This document shows, piece by piece, positions 26,743-35,859 of a stretch of 64,000 nucleotides of DNA. Made by a program: the position numbers and the translations under genes. Every line of letters starts with the position of its first letter. The first letter of the stretch is position 1. The DNA lies in contig NZ_CP031357.1 of NCBI RefSeq assembly GCF_003355455.1, forward strand, positions 2,736,001 to 2,800,000, read 5' to 3'. The notes below the pieces were generated by a model. It saw nothing but the letters and a program-made list of their open reading frames with translations. It was not told where the DNA came from and ran no database searches. The stretch comes from Erythrobacter aureus (GTDB taxonomy: Bacteria > Pseudomonadota > Alphaproteobacteria > Sphingomonadales > Sphingomonadaceae).

Positions 26743-26776
26743 TGAACGATAGCGTTCAACTGAACGGGACCGTTCA
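26743..26776. promoter_or_regulatory. Two tandem palindromic operators of the efflux/TetR intergenic region
   Basis: Two copies of TGAACG-N4-CGTTCA occur, at 26743-26758 and 26761-26776, centres 18 bases apart. Both arms are perfect inverted repeats in each copy, and the spacers (ATAG, GGAC) differ. The second copy ends 2 bases before the TetR start codon. The arrangement is what a dimeric TetR repressor would bind cooperatively to control both itself and the divergent pump operon. Confidence 0.85.
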
Positions 26777-26778
26777 AT

Positions 26779-27405
26779 TTGTCAAGCGAGAGCTCGAAAA
26801 AACCAGGTCGGCCGATAATCACGGCAAAGCGCGACGCGATCATCGCGGCGGCGGCGGAGTCTTTCTTCACCAAAGGTTTCGCGGCGACGTCAATCGAACA
26901 GGTCGCGGCGGATGCGGGTGTTTCGAAGGTCACGATATATAATCATTTCGGCGACAAACGGGCGTTGTTCGCGGCGTCGGTCGACGATCAATGCGCTGCC
27001 ATGCGGGCGAGTTTCGCGCTCGAGCCCGCGCCTACCGGTACGCTGCGCGAGCGCCTTACGGCAATCGCGGAGGCGATGGTCGCCTTCCTGTCGCGCGAGG
27101 AACTGGTGCGCTTCGACCGCCGGATTGCCGCGGAAACCGAGACCGAGCCCGAAATCGGCGAGGCGTTTCTTGCCGCAGGGCCGCACCGCATGCGCTCTGC
27201 CTTCACCGCATTGCTCGACACCATGGTTGCAGGCGGCGAACTCGATATCGCAGATACCGAACTGGCGGTCGAACAATTCGTCTCGATGTGCAAGGGCATG
27301 GGCGATCTGGAGCGCCGCTTCGGCCAACCCGCCGATCCGGCGCGTGACCGCCGCCGCATCGATGGCGCCGTCGAGGTTTTTTGCCGCGCCTATGCGCGCG
27401 GCTAG
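26779..27405 (+). CDS. TetR/AcrR-family repressor of the adjacent efflux operon
   Basis: 208-residue regulator with an N-terminal TetR helix-turn-helix (TSIEQVAADAGVSKVTIYNH, about 37-56) and a C-terminal helical ligand domain. The last part (YARG) follows AefR/TetR_C-like helices. The only plausible start is TTG at 26779 because a TGA in frame lies at 26761; this leaves almost no leader, so it may be poorly translated or leaderless. It abuts the second operator. It probably responds to the compound exported by the divergent pump. Convergent with motB, 27 bases apart. Confidence 0.88.
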   Translation: MSSESSKKPGRPIITAKRDAIIAAAAESFFTKGFAATSIEQVAADAGVSKVTIYNHFGDKRALFAASVDDQCAAMRASFALEPAPTGTLRERLTAIAEAMVAFLSREELVRFDRRIAAETETEPEIGEAFLAAGPHRMRSAFTALLDTMVAGGELDIADTELAVEQFVSMCKGMGDLERRFGQPADPARDRRRIDGAVEVFCRAYARG

Positions 27406-27432
27406 TCCGGCGCCCGCCCACCTGCCGACGCT

Positions 27433-28260
27433 TCAGTCTTCGAGAGAGATCGAAATCCGGCGATTGCGCGGATCGGCGGGATCGCCGGAAATCAGCGGCT
27501 CTGTGTCCGCAACGCCTTCGATCCGACGGAAACGGCCCCGTGAAATGCCATGGCGGATCAGCGTCTGGCGGGTTGCCTCGGCGCGCCCGGCGGAAAGCGA
27601 CCAATTGTTGACCCGCGTCGGATCGCGATATTGCAGGGCATCGGTGTGACCGCGCACCGTGATCTGGCCACCTTCCGGCCCGATGGCTTCGGCCACGATA
27701 TCGAGCAGATCGCGTGCGTCCGGGGTCAGCACCGTGGTACCCAGAGCGAACATCGAGAAGTCCGCATCGTCGACCAGGTCGATCCGGATGCCAGTCGTCG
27801 TATCGATCATCCGCACCTGGCGCATCAGCCGCTTGAGCCGTTCCTTGTCGGCGATCGCCTCGGTAACGCGGATCTGTATCCGCTTGATGGTCGCGGCGCC
27901 CTCTTTCGGGCCTCCCGTCGCATCGCGTGGCACGGTGAGCGTCTTCGTTCCCGTCTGCCCGGCGGCATGCGGGTAATTGTCCACATCGACCAGCGAGGAT
28001 CCACCCAACACGCCGTCGGCGCCCGCGCTCTGTTCCTTGGTCTTGACCAGCGTCGGGGTGAAATAGTCAGCCAGCCCCTTGCGCTGGTCTTCCGTGGTCG
28101 CACCGAGCAGCCAGAGCAGCAGGAAGAAGGCCATCATCGCGGTCACAAAGTCGGCATAGGCCACCTTCCACGCTCCGCCATGATGCCCCGCCTCCACGAC
28201 GGTCACCTTCTTGACGATGATCGGAACGGGATCGTTGCGGCCGTCTGCCTTGCTGGCCAT
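27433..28260 (-). CDS. motB: MotB, flagellar stator peptidoglycan-anchored subunit
   Basis: 275-residue MotB. A cytoplasmic N terminus is followed by one membrane helix with the ion-binding aspartate (Asp37 in KVAYADFVTAMMAFFLLLWL). The periplasmic OmpA-like domain has ITVRGHTDALQYRDPTRVNNWSLS split over conserved positions (VRGHTDA, NWSLSAGRAEATR) and ends RRISISLED. It forms the MotA4B2-type stator that couples ion flow to rotation and anchors to the cell wall. It follows motA by one base and is the last gene of the flg-mot operon. Confidence 0.96.
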   Translation of the reverse strand: MASKADGRNDPVPIIVKKVTVVEAGHHGGAWKVAYADFVTAMMAFFLLLWLLGATTEDQRKGLADYFTPTLVKTKEQSAGADGVLGGSSLVDVDNYPHAAGQTGTKTLTVPRDATGGPKEGAATIKRIQIRVTEAIADKERLKRLMRQVRMIDTTTGIRIDLVDDADFSMFALGTTVLTPDARDLLDIVAEAIGPEGGQITVRGHTDALQYRDPTRVNNWSLSAGRAEATRQTLIRHGISRGRFRRIEGVADTEPLISGDPADPRNRRISISLED

Positions 28261-28261
28261 G

Positions 28262-29125
28262 TCAACGCCCCCGCAACGCGTCGAGGAGTTCGTTCAGGCC
28301 GGGGCGGACCGTATGGCCGAGGCTCGACCGGGCGCTTTCCACCACCAGCGGCTGCGGATGGCCATAAAGCGACGCGATGATCACCTGCTTTACCGCATGG
28401 AAGATCTGCTCGTCCTGCTCGAGTACCTGTTTGAGACGCCCGGCAAGTGGGCCGACGATACCATAGGCCAGCAACACGCCGAGGAAGGTTCCGACCAGCG
28501 CCGCGCCGATCATCTTGCCGAGGATTTCGGGCGGCTGATCGATCGATCCCATTGTTTTGACAACCCCCAGAACGGCGGCGACGATACCGAGAGCCGGCAA
28601 GGCGTCGGACAGCGTCTGGAGATTGTGTTGCGGTTCGTGCTGCTCGTGGAAGTGCGTTTTCATTGCATTGTCCATCACCTCTTCGACGGCATGCGTTTCC
28701 AGCGTGCCGGAAGAGACCACCAGCAATGTCAGCGTGTCGCAGATGAGCGCGGTGAGAGCCTCGTTCTTGAGGAGGTTCGGATACTCGCTGAAAACGGTGG
28801 AATTGGCCGGGTCGTCGACGTGACTCTCAAGCGCCACCGGACCGTCGTTCTTGAGCATGCGCATCAGTTGCGTCGTCAGAGCGATCGCATCGATATGGTC
28901 CTGCTTGGTGTGTTGCGGACCCTTGAAGATTTTCTTGAAGGCCCCGCCGAGAGCCTTCAGCCCGTCGAGCGAATTGCCCGCCACCATCGCGCCGACGGCC
29001 GCCCCGCCGATGATGAGCATTTCGTACGGCATGGCCGCAAGAACCGGACCCATCGCGCCGCCGCTGAGCATAAAACCGCCGAAAACCATGATGATCAGGA
29101 CGATGATGCCGATGATCGCGTACAT
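28262..29125 (-). CDS. motA: MotA, flagellar stator ion-channel subunit
   Basis: 287-residue MotA with four membrane helices: two N-terminal (MYAIIGIIVLIIMVFGGF; ALPYEML-region), and two after a large cytoplasmic domain (ALPALGIVAAVLGVVKTMG with the conserved Pro; MIGAALVGTFLGVLLAYGIV). The residues GPLAGRLKQ follow the fourth helix. It makes the ring around MotB and pushes on FliG. The start at 29125 gives the usual family length. It lies 28 bases after flgL and one base before motB. Confidence 0.95.
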   Translation of the reverse strand: MYAIIGIIVLIIMVFGGFMLSGGAMGPVLAAMPYEMLIIGGAAVGAMVAGNSLDGLKALGGAFKKIFKGPQHTKQDHIDAIALTTQLMRMLKNDGPVALESHVDDPANSTVFSEYPNLLKNEALTALICDTLTLLVVSSGTLETHAVEEVMDNAMKTHFHEQHEPQHNLQTLSDALPALGIVAAVLGVVKTMGSIDQPPEILGKMIGAALVGTFLGVLLAYGIVGPLAGRLKQVLEQDEQIFHAVKQVIIASLYGHPQPLVVESARSSLGHTVRPGLNELLDALRGR

Positions 29126-29153
29126 TATGCAATTCCTCCGATTACGCGCGCGA

Positions 29154-30065
29154 TCAGCGCAGCATTGAAAACAGCGAAAGGTTGGCGAGACGAACGAAGC
29201 TGGCCTGGCTTGCCTCGAGGACGGTCATGGTTTCCTGAAGGCGCGTCATCGTGGTGGCGATGTCCGCCCCCCCGACATTCGTTCGTTCCTCCGCGATGCG
29301 TTCGGCGTTGTTTTCCCGTCGCTCGCTCATCAGGTCGATCCAGTTGAGGCGGGCACCAACCACGGTCTGAGCGGTAGTAACCTTCTCCAGGCCTGCATCG
29401 ATATCCGCAAGCGCCGCGGAACTCGCGTCGGCTGCCGCCTGACCGCCGCTGGCAAGCGCGGTCGCGAGGCCGCCCAGAACGGCGAAGAGATCGGTCGGAC
29501 CGCTCGGCGCCTCGAATTCGAAGATTTCCGGTCCGGTCAGAGCCGGTTCGACAGACTGCCCCTCGCCGATTTCCAGCGGGGTAACGGTTGCGGTACCGAC
29601 GAACTGTACACCCGTGCCATTGTCGACATAGGCCGATCCGCTCGCTTGTCCGCCGAGAAGCGCATGGCCCGAAATGTTGCGGCTGTTGGCCAGCAGGATC
29701 AGGTTTTCGCGCAGGCTGGCGACCTCTACTCCAATAGCCCCGCGCTGTTCGTCGCTCAGCGTACTGGAAGAGGCCTGAACCGCCAGTTCCCGTACCCGCA
29801 CGACGAGATCGCCGATCGAAGTCAGCGTCTGGTCGGTGAGGGAAAGATCCGCTTCGGCGAGTTGCGAATTGCGCGTATCGACACTGGCCATACGATCATT
29901 GCGCGACAGGGTGCGCAGGCGTGCGGCGGCCACGGGATCGTCCGAGGAGCGTTCGAGGCGCTCACCGGTACCGATCTGCTGCTGGAGCGATTCTGCTTGT
30001 GCACGCAAGGCCCCGATCTGGCGAGAGCCGCGTTCATAGAATGCGCCGGTGCTGAGATTGATCAT
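29154..30065 (-). CDS. flgL: FlgL, hook-filament junction protein (HAP3)
   Basis: 303-residue junction protein of the flagellin superfamily. The N terminus MINLSTGAFYERGSRQIGAL and coiled segment IGTGERLERSSDDPVAAARL match flagellin N domains, and the C-terminal ADIATTMTRLQETMTVLEAS and FVRLANLSLFSMLR the C domain. It joins FlgK to the filament. The start overlaps the flgK stop by 4 bases (ATGA). Confidence 0.93.
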   Translation of the reverse strand: MINLSTGAFYERGSRQIGALRAQAESLQQQIGTGERLERSSDDPVAAARLRTLSRNDRMASVDTRNSQLAEADLSLTDQTLTSIGDLVVRVRELAVQASSSTLSDEQRGAIGVEVASLRENLILLANSRNISGHALLGGQASGSAYVDNGTGVQFVGTATVTPLEIGEGQSVEPALTGPEIFEFEAPSGPTDLFAVLGGLATALASGGQAAADASSAALADIDAGLEKVTTAQTVVGARLNWIDLMSERRENNAERIAEERTNVGGADIATTMTRLQETMTVLEASQASFVRLANLSLFSMLR

Positions 30066-31402
30066 CGCCCGATCCCCAAGAGAGTGTCGAAAATTTCGCT
30101 CGCTGTCTGCATGGCCCGGCCCGAGGCCTGGAAAGCCTGCTGGAAGCGAATGAGATTGGCGGCTTCCTGGTCGAGATCGACTCCCGACTGCGCTTCGAGC
30201 GACACGCGCGCAGAAGATGCGATCGTTTCGAGCGCGCCTTGTGTCACGTCCCGCCCGGCGACCTTGCTGGAGACGTCGAACAACAGGCCGCTGAGCTTTT
30301 GCGCGGGATCGAGGCCGGCCAGCGACTGGCGCAGCGCGTCGAGATTGGCATCGTCGCGGCTACCGGCGCCCGCGCCGGCAGGTGCCGTCGCGATCCCTCC
30401 GCCCTCGGTCATGACAACGCGCAGAGTTCCCGCTGTCGTTCCGGCGAAGATCGGTTGCCCCTGAGCCCCGTCGAGATCGACGCCCGCCATCTGCGCATTG
30501 TTGACTGCATCGGCCAGCCCGGCAGCGATCGTATCGAGCCGGCCGCGGGTCGATGCCAGTTCCGTAAGGGCCAGCGAAGCACCGGCCAGGCTGCCCGACC
30601 CGGGCTGCATCGCCTGACCATCGACAGCGAAGCTCAGCGTTCCATCTGCTGCGACAGACGATGTGAGGGTTCCCGCGGTGCCACCTTGCACGAAGCTGCG
30701 GGGCGGGTTGGAGCCGAGCGATACGGCTACGGTGCCATCGCTGGCAAAACTGGTGGTCAACGAGCTGAACCCGGCCAACCGTTCGAGCATCTGGTCGCGC
30801 TGGTCGAGCAGGGCGGCGCGGTCGCTGCTACCGCTCCCCGCCCGCGTCAGACGCAGGTTCACCCGGGCCAGCTCGGCGCCGACGACATTGGCGTCGGAAA
30901 CCTGCGCATCGGCCTCGAATCGCAGGCCATCGCCCACGGCATCGAAGCTCGACGCCGCGATGTTGAATTTGTCCGCCAGCGTCGAGGCTTCGGCGATCAC
31001 CGCCGCGCGCCGGGACGGATCCACCGGATCGCTGGCGAGCTGCTGGAGCGCCGCCTCCAATTCGACTGCCGAGGAAAACACGCCCGATTGCTCGACCGCG
31101 CTTTCGATGTTGCGCAGTCCCGACAATTCGACATTGGCCCGCTGAAGGTCGCCCGATGTGCGACGAACCTCGCCCTGGAGAAAGGAATCCGCATTGCGGC
31201 GGATTTCCGCGATACGCGCGCCCGACAGCGAGATGTCGCCAATCCGTCCGGCCCCGCCCGAGGCCGAGACCTCCTCGATACGCAGGCTGCGGCGAACATA
31301 GCCATCGCTCGACGCATTGGCGATGTTCTGCGCCGTGACGTCCAGCGCGCCGCGCGCTGCACGCGCGCCGCTTGCGGCAATCGAGAGGAGGTCGGATGCC
31401 AT
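30062..31402 (-). CDS. flgK: FlgK, hook-associated protein 1
   Basis: 446-residue hook-filament junction protein. The N-terminal rod-type motif LDVTAQNIANASSDGYVRRS and C-terminal ANLIRFQQAFQASGRAMQTA and LLGIGR are diagnostic of the flagellar axial family. At 446 residues it is shorter than the 550-residue enterobacterial protein, mainly in the exposed middle domain. The start at 31402 shares one base with the flgJ stop. Confidence 0.93.
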   Translation of the reverse strand: MASDLLSIAASGARAARGALDVTAQNIANASSDGYVRRSLRIEEVSASGGAGRIGDISLSGARIAEIRRNADSFLQGEVRRTSGDLQRANVELSGLRNIESAVEQSGVFSSAVELEAALQQLASDPVDPSRRAAVIAEASTLADKFNIAASSFDAVGDGLRFEADAQVSDANVVGAELARVNLRLTRAGSGSSDRAALLDQRDQMLERLAGFSSLTTSFASDGTVAVSLGSNPPRSFVQGGTAGTLTSSVAADGTLSFAVDGQAMQPGSGSLAGASLALTELASTRGRLDTIAAGLADAVNNAQMAGVDLDGAQGQPIFAGTTAGTLRVVMTEGGGIATAPAGAGAGSRDDANLDALRQSLAGLDPAQKLSGLLFDVSSKVAGRDVTQGALETIASSARVSLEAQSGVDLDQEAANLIRFQQAFQASGRAMQTASEIFDTLLGIGR

Positions 31403-31707
31403 CAGCCGTCACCCTGCGGAAGAAAGCGTGCAAGCTGGTTCTCGATCGCCGCGGCGAAACCGAGCTGGCCCGATTTTGCCGTCACGTCAGCGAATTGCGA
31501 ATCGCGCATCTCGCGAAACGTTTCCTCGCCCTGCCCGCCGAACAGATCGTCGCCGCCGAAATCGGTGCTTCGCGCACTCGCCAGCATCTGACGCAGCAGG
31601 ATCGCCTCGAATTGCTGCGCGGCATCGCGCAGTTCGTTGCGGGCGGGCGCGGGTTCGCGGTCCGCCAGTGGCCGGGCGCCACCGAGATTGATCGAGTCGA
31701 GGGTCAT
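31402..31707 (-). CDS. flgJ: FlgJ rod-binding domain protein (no muramidase domain)
   Basis: 101-residue protein that corresponds only to the N-terminal rod-binding half of FlgJ, recognised by RDAAQQFEAILLRQML and FREMRDSQFADVTAKSG. The peptidoglycan hydrolase half of enterobacterial FlgJ is absent, as in many alphaproteobacteria. A separate transglycosylase gene (39497-40351) probably supplies that activity. Overlaps flgI and flgK by 1-4 bases in the same operon. Confidence 0.92.
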   Translation of the reverse strand: MTLDSINLGGARPLADREPAPARNELRDAAQQFEAILLRQMLASARSTDFGGDDLFGGQGEETFREMRDSQFADVTAKSGQLGFAAAIENQLARFLPQGDG

Positions 31708-32801
31708 ATGATTACCAGCTCCGCCGTCAGCGATCCGGCCTGCTTCAGTCCTTCGAGAATGGCGACGAGATCGGCCGGGCTCGCACCGAGTGCGTTGAGA
31801 GCGTCGACCACCTCGGCCAGCGATGCACCGGGGCCGATGCGCGAGACGACGTTATCCTGCTGGCTCGCCGATATAGTGCTGTTGGGTTCCAGCGCCGTGC
31901 GTCCGCGCGAGAAGGGCGCTGGCTGAACCACCATCGGATTCTCGTCGATCCGCACCACCAGGCTACCGTGGCTTATTGCCGCGGGGGCCAGCCGCACGGC
32001 ACTGGAGATGACGATCGTGCCCGTCCGGCTGTTGATGACAACCTTCGCGGCGCGTTCGGCCGGATTGATTTCCAGCATTTCGATCCGCGCCATGATTTCC
32101 GCGCGGGTATTGGCGCCCGGCGGCAGCATCAGCGCCAGCGTCACCCCGTCCTCGACCTGCGCCATGCCCGGATAGGCACCGTTGATCGCATCGCGCACAC
32201 GCGAGATGGTCAGGAAATCGGCATAATAGAGGTTCCAGCGCAGGACTTCGCTGAAATCGAAATTGCTGGTCACAGCCTGTTCGACTGTTGCGCCATCGGC
32301 AATCCGGCCCACAGTCGGCACATTGACTGTCAGCTTCGAACCGTCCTTGCCCGATACGCCGAGCCCGCCCACGGCGAGGTTGCCCTGCGCCATGGCGTAT
32401 ATCTGACCGTCGGCGCCATAAAGCGGGGTCATGACCAGCGCGCCGCCGCGCAGCGACTTGGCCTTGCCCATGGTCGAGACTGTGACGTCGATCCGCTGGC
32501 CGGGCTTTGCAAAGGCCGGCAGTTCGGCGGTAATAATGACCGCTGCGGCATTCTTGAGCGCCGGGTTGACGCCAGGCGGCAGTTGCAGCCCGAGACGGCC
32601 CGATACGCCGCGCATGGCCTGGGTCAGATAGGCGAAATTGTCGTCGCCCGACCCGTCCAGACCGACGACGATGCCATAGCCGGTCAGTTGGTTGGAGCGG
32701 ACGGACTGGAACTGGCCGAGATCGCGGACCCGTTCGGCCGCTGCCGGTACCGGTAGCGACGCGAGCAGCGCGACGAAGAAAATAGCGAGGCGGCGGATCA
32801 T
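31704..32801 (-). CDS. flgI: FlgI, flagellar P-ring protein
   Basis: 365-residue P-ring subunit exported to the periplasm. A Sec signal peptide (MIRRLAIFFVALLASLPVPA, residues 1-20) precedes mature AAERVRDLGQFQSVRSN. Family motifs include GYGIVVGLDGSGDDNFAYL and MARIEMLEINPAERAAKVV. Start 32801 is chosen for the signal peptide; longer frames start inside flgH. Ends LTAELVII as usual. Assembly requires FlgA, encoded on the other strand at 38208. Confidence 0.95.
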   Translation of the reverse strand: MIRRLAIFFVALLASLPVPAAAERVRDLGQFQSVRSNQLTGYGIVVGLDGSGDDNFAYLTQAMRGVSGRLGLQLPPGVNPALKNAAAVIITAELPAFAKPGQRIDVTVSTMGKAKSLRGGALVMTPLYGADGQIYAMAQGNLAVGGLGVSGKDGSKLTVNVPTVGRIADGATVEQAVTSNFDFSEVLRWNLYYADFLTISRVRDAINGAYPGMAQVEDGVTLALMLPPGANTRAEIMARIEMLEINPAERAAKVVINSRTGTIVISSAVRLAPAAISHGSLVVRIDENPMVVQPAPFSRGRTALEPNSTISASQQDNVVSRIGPGASLAEVVDALNALGASPADLVAILEGLKQAGSLTAELVII

Positions 32802-32812
32802 GATCGATATCC

Positions 32813-33466
32813 TCAAAACGGCGAAATCGCGCCGAAGAAACGCGACAGCCAGCCTTCGCGGCTTGCGCGCTGGACCGAGCCGGCGCCCGAATAGGAAATG
32901 CGCGCATCGGCCACCCGGATCGACGGGATGCGATTGTCCTGATCGATATCGGCCAGGCGGATGATGCCGGAAAGCTGAACCCATTCTTCGCCCTGACTGA
33001 GTTGCATGACCTTTTCTCCGCGCACCAGTGCCGTCCCGTTTGGACGAACCTCGGCAATGGTCACGGTCAGGTCGGCCCGGATCGAACTGGCCTGCGAGGC
33101 GTCACCCGACCCTTTGAACGACGAACCGCCGGAAGCATTAAGATCGCTGTCGTCGATGCCGACAAATTGCGGAAGAGAGAGCCCGATATTACCGTCGCGC
33201 TTGGTCGATCCACTGGTGGATTTCGATGTCTGTGTGCGTTCGACCAGTACGATCGTCACGATATCGCCGACCCGCGCCGCGCGATTGCCGTAATAAAGCG
33301 GCGCATAACCGTGACTGGCCTGATAGATCGCGCCGTCCCGATGCTGCGTAGGCGCCGCCTGCGGGGCTGGCGGGAGCGCTGCAGAAAAGCCTTCGGGCCG
33401 CGCGGAGCCCCCACCGCACGCCGCAAGGGCGAGCGTCATCGGGACAAGATAGAGTGCGGGTTTCAT
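32813..33466 (-). CDS. flgH: FlgH, flagellar L-ring lipoprotein
   Basis: 217-residue outer-membrane L-ring protein. The lipoprotein signal peptide ends LALAACGGG, with Cys as lipid-attachment residue. The conserved segments RVGDIVTIVLVERTQTSKS and GEKVMQLSQGEEWVQLSGI and the end EGWLSRFFGAISPF identify FlgH. The ATG at 33466 is preceded by GAGGA at good spacing; a longer frame begins upstream but lacks this. 11 bases from flgG and flgI on each side. Confidence 0.94.
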   Translation of the reverse strand: MKPALYLVPMTLALAACGGGSARPEGFSAALPPAPQAAPTQHRDGAIYQASHGYAPLYYGNRAARVGDIVTIVLVERTQTSKSTSGSTKRDGNIGLSLPQFVGIDDSDLNASGGSSFKGSGDASQASSIRADLTVTIAEVRPNGTALVRGEKVMQLSQGEEWVQLSGIIRLADIDQDNRIPSIRVADARISYSGAGSVQRASREGWLSRFFGAISPF

Positions 33467-33477
33467 AGGACTGGTCC

Positions 33478-34266
33478 TCACAGCGTCTGGTTGGCGTTGC
33501 GCAGCATCTCGTCGACGGCGGAAACCATCTTCGAGCTGATCTCGTAGGCGCGCTGGGCTTCGATCATGTCGACCAGTTCCTGGACGATGTTGACGTTCGA
33601 AGCCTCGAGCATGCCCTGGCGAATGTTGCCCCGGCCATTCTCGCCGCCGATTCCCAATTCGGCCGCGCCGCTGGCTGCGGTTTCGACCAGGAAGTTGTCG
33701 CCGATCGCCTGGAGGCCCGAAGGATTGGTGAAGCGGGCAACCTGAATCTGCCCCAGCTCGGCCGGTTCGGACTCCCCGGCCAGCGTGGCCGACACGATGC
33801 CGTCGGGCGATACCGCAATCGCGGTGGCGCCTTCGGGGACGGTGATCGCGGGCTGCACGGCATAACCCTGCTGGGTCACCAACTGCCCTTCTGCGGAAAG
33901 GGTGAAATTGCCCGCGCGGGTGTAGCCGATCTGGCCGCCAGGCATCTCGATCTGGAAGTATCCATCGCCGTCGAGCGCCAGATCGAAGGCGTTGTCGGTG
34001 TTGTTGAGCGCGCCCTGCGTCATGATCTGGCTAGTCGACTGGACCGCCACGCCGGTGCCGAGGTTGAGCCCCGTGGCATAAGCGGTTTCGCCCGAGGATC
34101 GCTGTCCGGCAACGCGCGCGTCCTGATAGGCGAGCGTGGCGAAATTGGCGCGGTCGCGCTTGAAGCCGGTGGTGCCGACGTTTGCCAGGTTGTTGGCGAT
34201 GACGCGCATGCGCGCATCCTGTGCCTCGAGCCCGGTGCGGGCGACCTGAAGGGCTGAAGTGGGCAT
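33478..34266 (-). CDS. flgG: FlgG, distal rod protein
   Basis: 262-residue rod protein. N-terminal axial motif QDARMRVIANNLANVGTTGF and C-terminal SNVNIVQELVDMIEAQRAYE with ISSKMVSAVDEMLRNANQTL are hallmarks of FlgG. Length equals the family's usual 260. Forms the distal part of the drive shaft through the P and L rings. Confidence 0.96.
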   Translation of the reverse strand: MPTSALQVARTGLEAQDARMRVIANNLANVGTTGFKRDRANFATLAYQDARVAGQRSSGETAYATGLNLGTGVAVQSTSQIMTQGALNNTDNAFDLALDGDGYFQIEMPGGQIGYTRAGNFTLSAEGQLVTQQGYAVQPAITVPEGATAIAVSPDGIVSATLAGESEPAELGQIQVARFTNPSGLQAIGDNFLVETAASGAAELGIGGENGRGNIRQGMLEASNVNIVQELVDMIEAQRAYEISSKMVSAVDEMLRNANQTL

Positions 34267-34285
34267 GGGCTATCCTTTCCCCTGA

Positions 34286-35026
34286 TTAGCCGAGGCGCAT
34301 GAGCTGCGCGCCGCTTTCGTCGATTTCGCGTGCGGTGGAGATGACCTTGCTGCGCATGGCGAAGAGCCGCTGCGCATCGATCATGTCGACCAGGACTTCG
34401 GTGGTTTTGACATTGGACTGTTCGAGCGCGCCGGATTTTACGGTCGCCGCTTCGTCGGTCGGCAGGATGCCGCCGCCTTCGACGCGGAACAGACCGTCCA
34501 GCCCCTTGCTGACCGGCGAGCCTTCCCAGGCCGCCAGCTTGATACGCCCGATCTCGGCCGGGGCCTGCTCGGGAGTTGCCGGGTCGGCGATGGTGATCGT
34601 GCCATCGGGCGCGATCGCCGGGATGCCGACCGGCGGAATGGTGATGGGGCCGCCATCTCCCAATACCGGCCGTCCTTCGCCATTGACGAGCAGGCCGGTA
34701 GCCGAGACCGAAAGATCGCCCCGGCGGGTATAGGCTTCCGTACCATCGGCCGCCTGCACTGCCATCAGCGCATCGGTCTCGATCGCGATATCGAGATCGC
34801 GGCCGGTATCGACGACTTCGCCCGCGACCATGTTCGCACCGCGCACGCTGGCGGTCTGCATCGCGCGCGCCTCGTTGGGTTGCCCCTCGATGGTGACGGC
34901 GCGCTGATCGAGCATTTCCGCGCGAAACCCGAGCGTATTGGCATTGGCCATATTGCTCGCGATGACGCGCTGGCTGTCCATCGACGCCCGCATGCCCGAT
35001 AGCGCGGTATGGATGAGGCGGTCCAT
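34286..35026 (-). CDS. flgF: FlgF, proximal rod protein
   Basis: 246-residue rod protein. N terminus MDRLIHTALSGMRASMDSQR with ASNMANANTLGF and C-terminal SNVKTTEVLVDMIDAQRLFA match FlgF. Normal family length. It is 19 bases upstream of flgG, with flgE 5 bases before it. Confidence 0.94.
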   Translation of the reverse strand: MDRLIHTALSGMRASMDSQRVIASNMANANTLGFRAEMLDQRAVTIEGQPNEARAMQTASVRGANMVAGEVVDTGRDLDIAIETDALMAVQAADGTEAYTRRGDLSVSATGLLVNGEGRPVLGDGGPITIPPVGIPAIAPDGTITIADPATPEQAPAEIGRIKLAAWEGSPVSKGLDGLFRVEGGGILPTDEAATVKSGALEQSNVKTTEVLVDMIDAQRLFAMRSKVISTAREIDESGAQLMRLG

Positions 35027-35031
35027 GGCAA

Positions 35032-35844
35032 TCAGCTCCGCAGGTTGATGACCGTCTGCGAGATCTGGGTGGCGGTATCGATAGCCTTGGCATTGGCCTG
35101 GAAATTACGCTGCGCGGTAATCAGTCCGACCAGTTCCTCGGCGATATCGACATTCGAGCGTTCGAGTGCGCCCGAAAGCAGCGATCCATAGGCACCCGAT
35201 CCCGGGGAACCATAGCTCGCAGCACCAGACAGTCCGGTGCTTTCCCAATTGGCGGAACCGACCTTCTTGAGCCCGTTTGGCGAAATGAAGCTGGCGAGCG
35301 CTACCGCACCGATCGGTTCGACCGATCCATCGGCATAGGACGCCTGAACAAGGCCCGTCTCCGTAATGGTAACGCCCGCGAATTCCGAACCGGCTGCATT
35401 GACCGCGGGCACCTGCGCATCGGAAATACCGTTGCCGGTCACCTGGCCATTCGCATCGACCGGAAACACTTGCAGCCGATTGCCGGCGCTGTCGGTGATA
35501 TGGCCGGTATCGCTCATCGAAAACGAACCCGCACGGGTGTAAAGGGTCGTTCCATCCACCGCAGAGCGCGTGGTGAAGAACCCGTCTCCGGTAATCGCAA
35601 GATCCAGTGCCGAACCGGTCTGCTCGACCGGGCCAAGGGCGAAGTTCTGCGTGATCGATTCCACCGATGCGCCGATGCCCTGAATCATACGGGGATTGGT
35701 CAGCGCAGATCCGGCGACGATTTCCGAAAATTCGGTCCGGCTGCGCTTGAAACCGTAGGTTTCCGAATTCGAGATGTTATGCGCGATGACGCCGAGCGAG
35801 GTCTGCGCGTTTTTCATACCGTTGAGCGAGGTGTAGAAGGACAT
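35032..35844 (-). CDS. flgE: FlgE, flagellar hook protein (short form)
   Basis: 270-residue hook protein with axial motifs at both ends: MSFYTSLNGMKNAQTSLGVI, AHNISNSETYGFKRSR, and SNVDIAEELVGLITAQRNFQ with TATQISQTVINLRS. Typical FlgE is about 400 residues, so most of the exposed D2-type domain is missing. It could be mistaken for FlgG or FlgF, but gene order after flgD, and the separate flgF and flgG genes, point to the hook. The ATG has a GGAGACTTTCC leader. Confidence 0.85.
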   Translation of the reverse strand: MSFYTSLNGMKNAQTSLGVIAHNISNSETYGFKRSRTEFSEIVAGSALTNPRMIQGIGASVESITQNFALGPVEQTGSALDLAITGDGFFTTRSAVDGTTLYTRAGSFSMSDTGHITDSAGNRLQVFPVDANGQVTGNGISDAQVPAVNAAGSEFAGVTITETGLVQASYADGSVEPIGAVALASFISPNGLKKVGSANWESTGLSGAASYGSPGSGAYGSLLSGALERSNVDIAEELVGLITAQRNFQANAKAIDTATQISQTVINLRS

Positions 35845-35859
35845 GGAAAGTCTCCTTGG

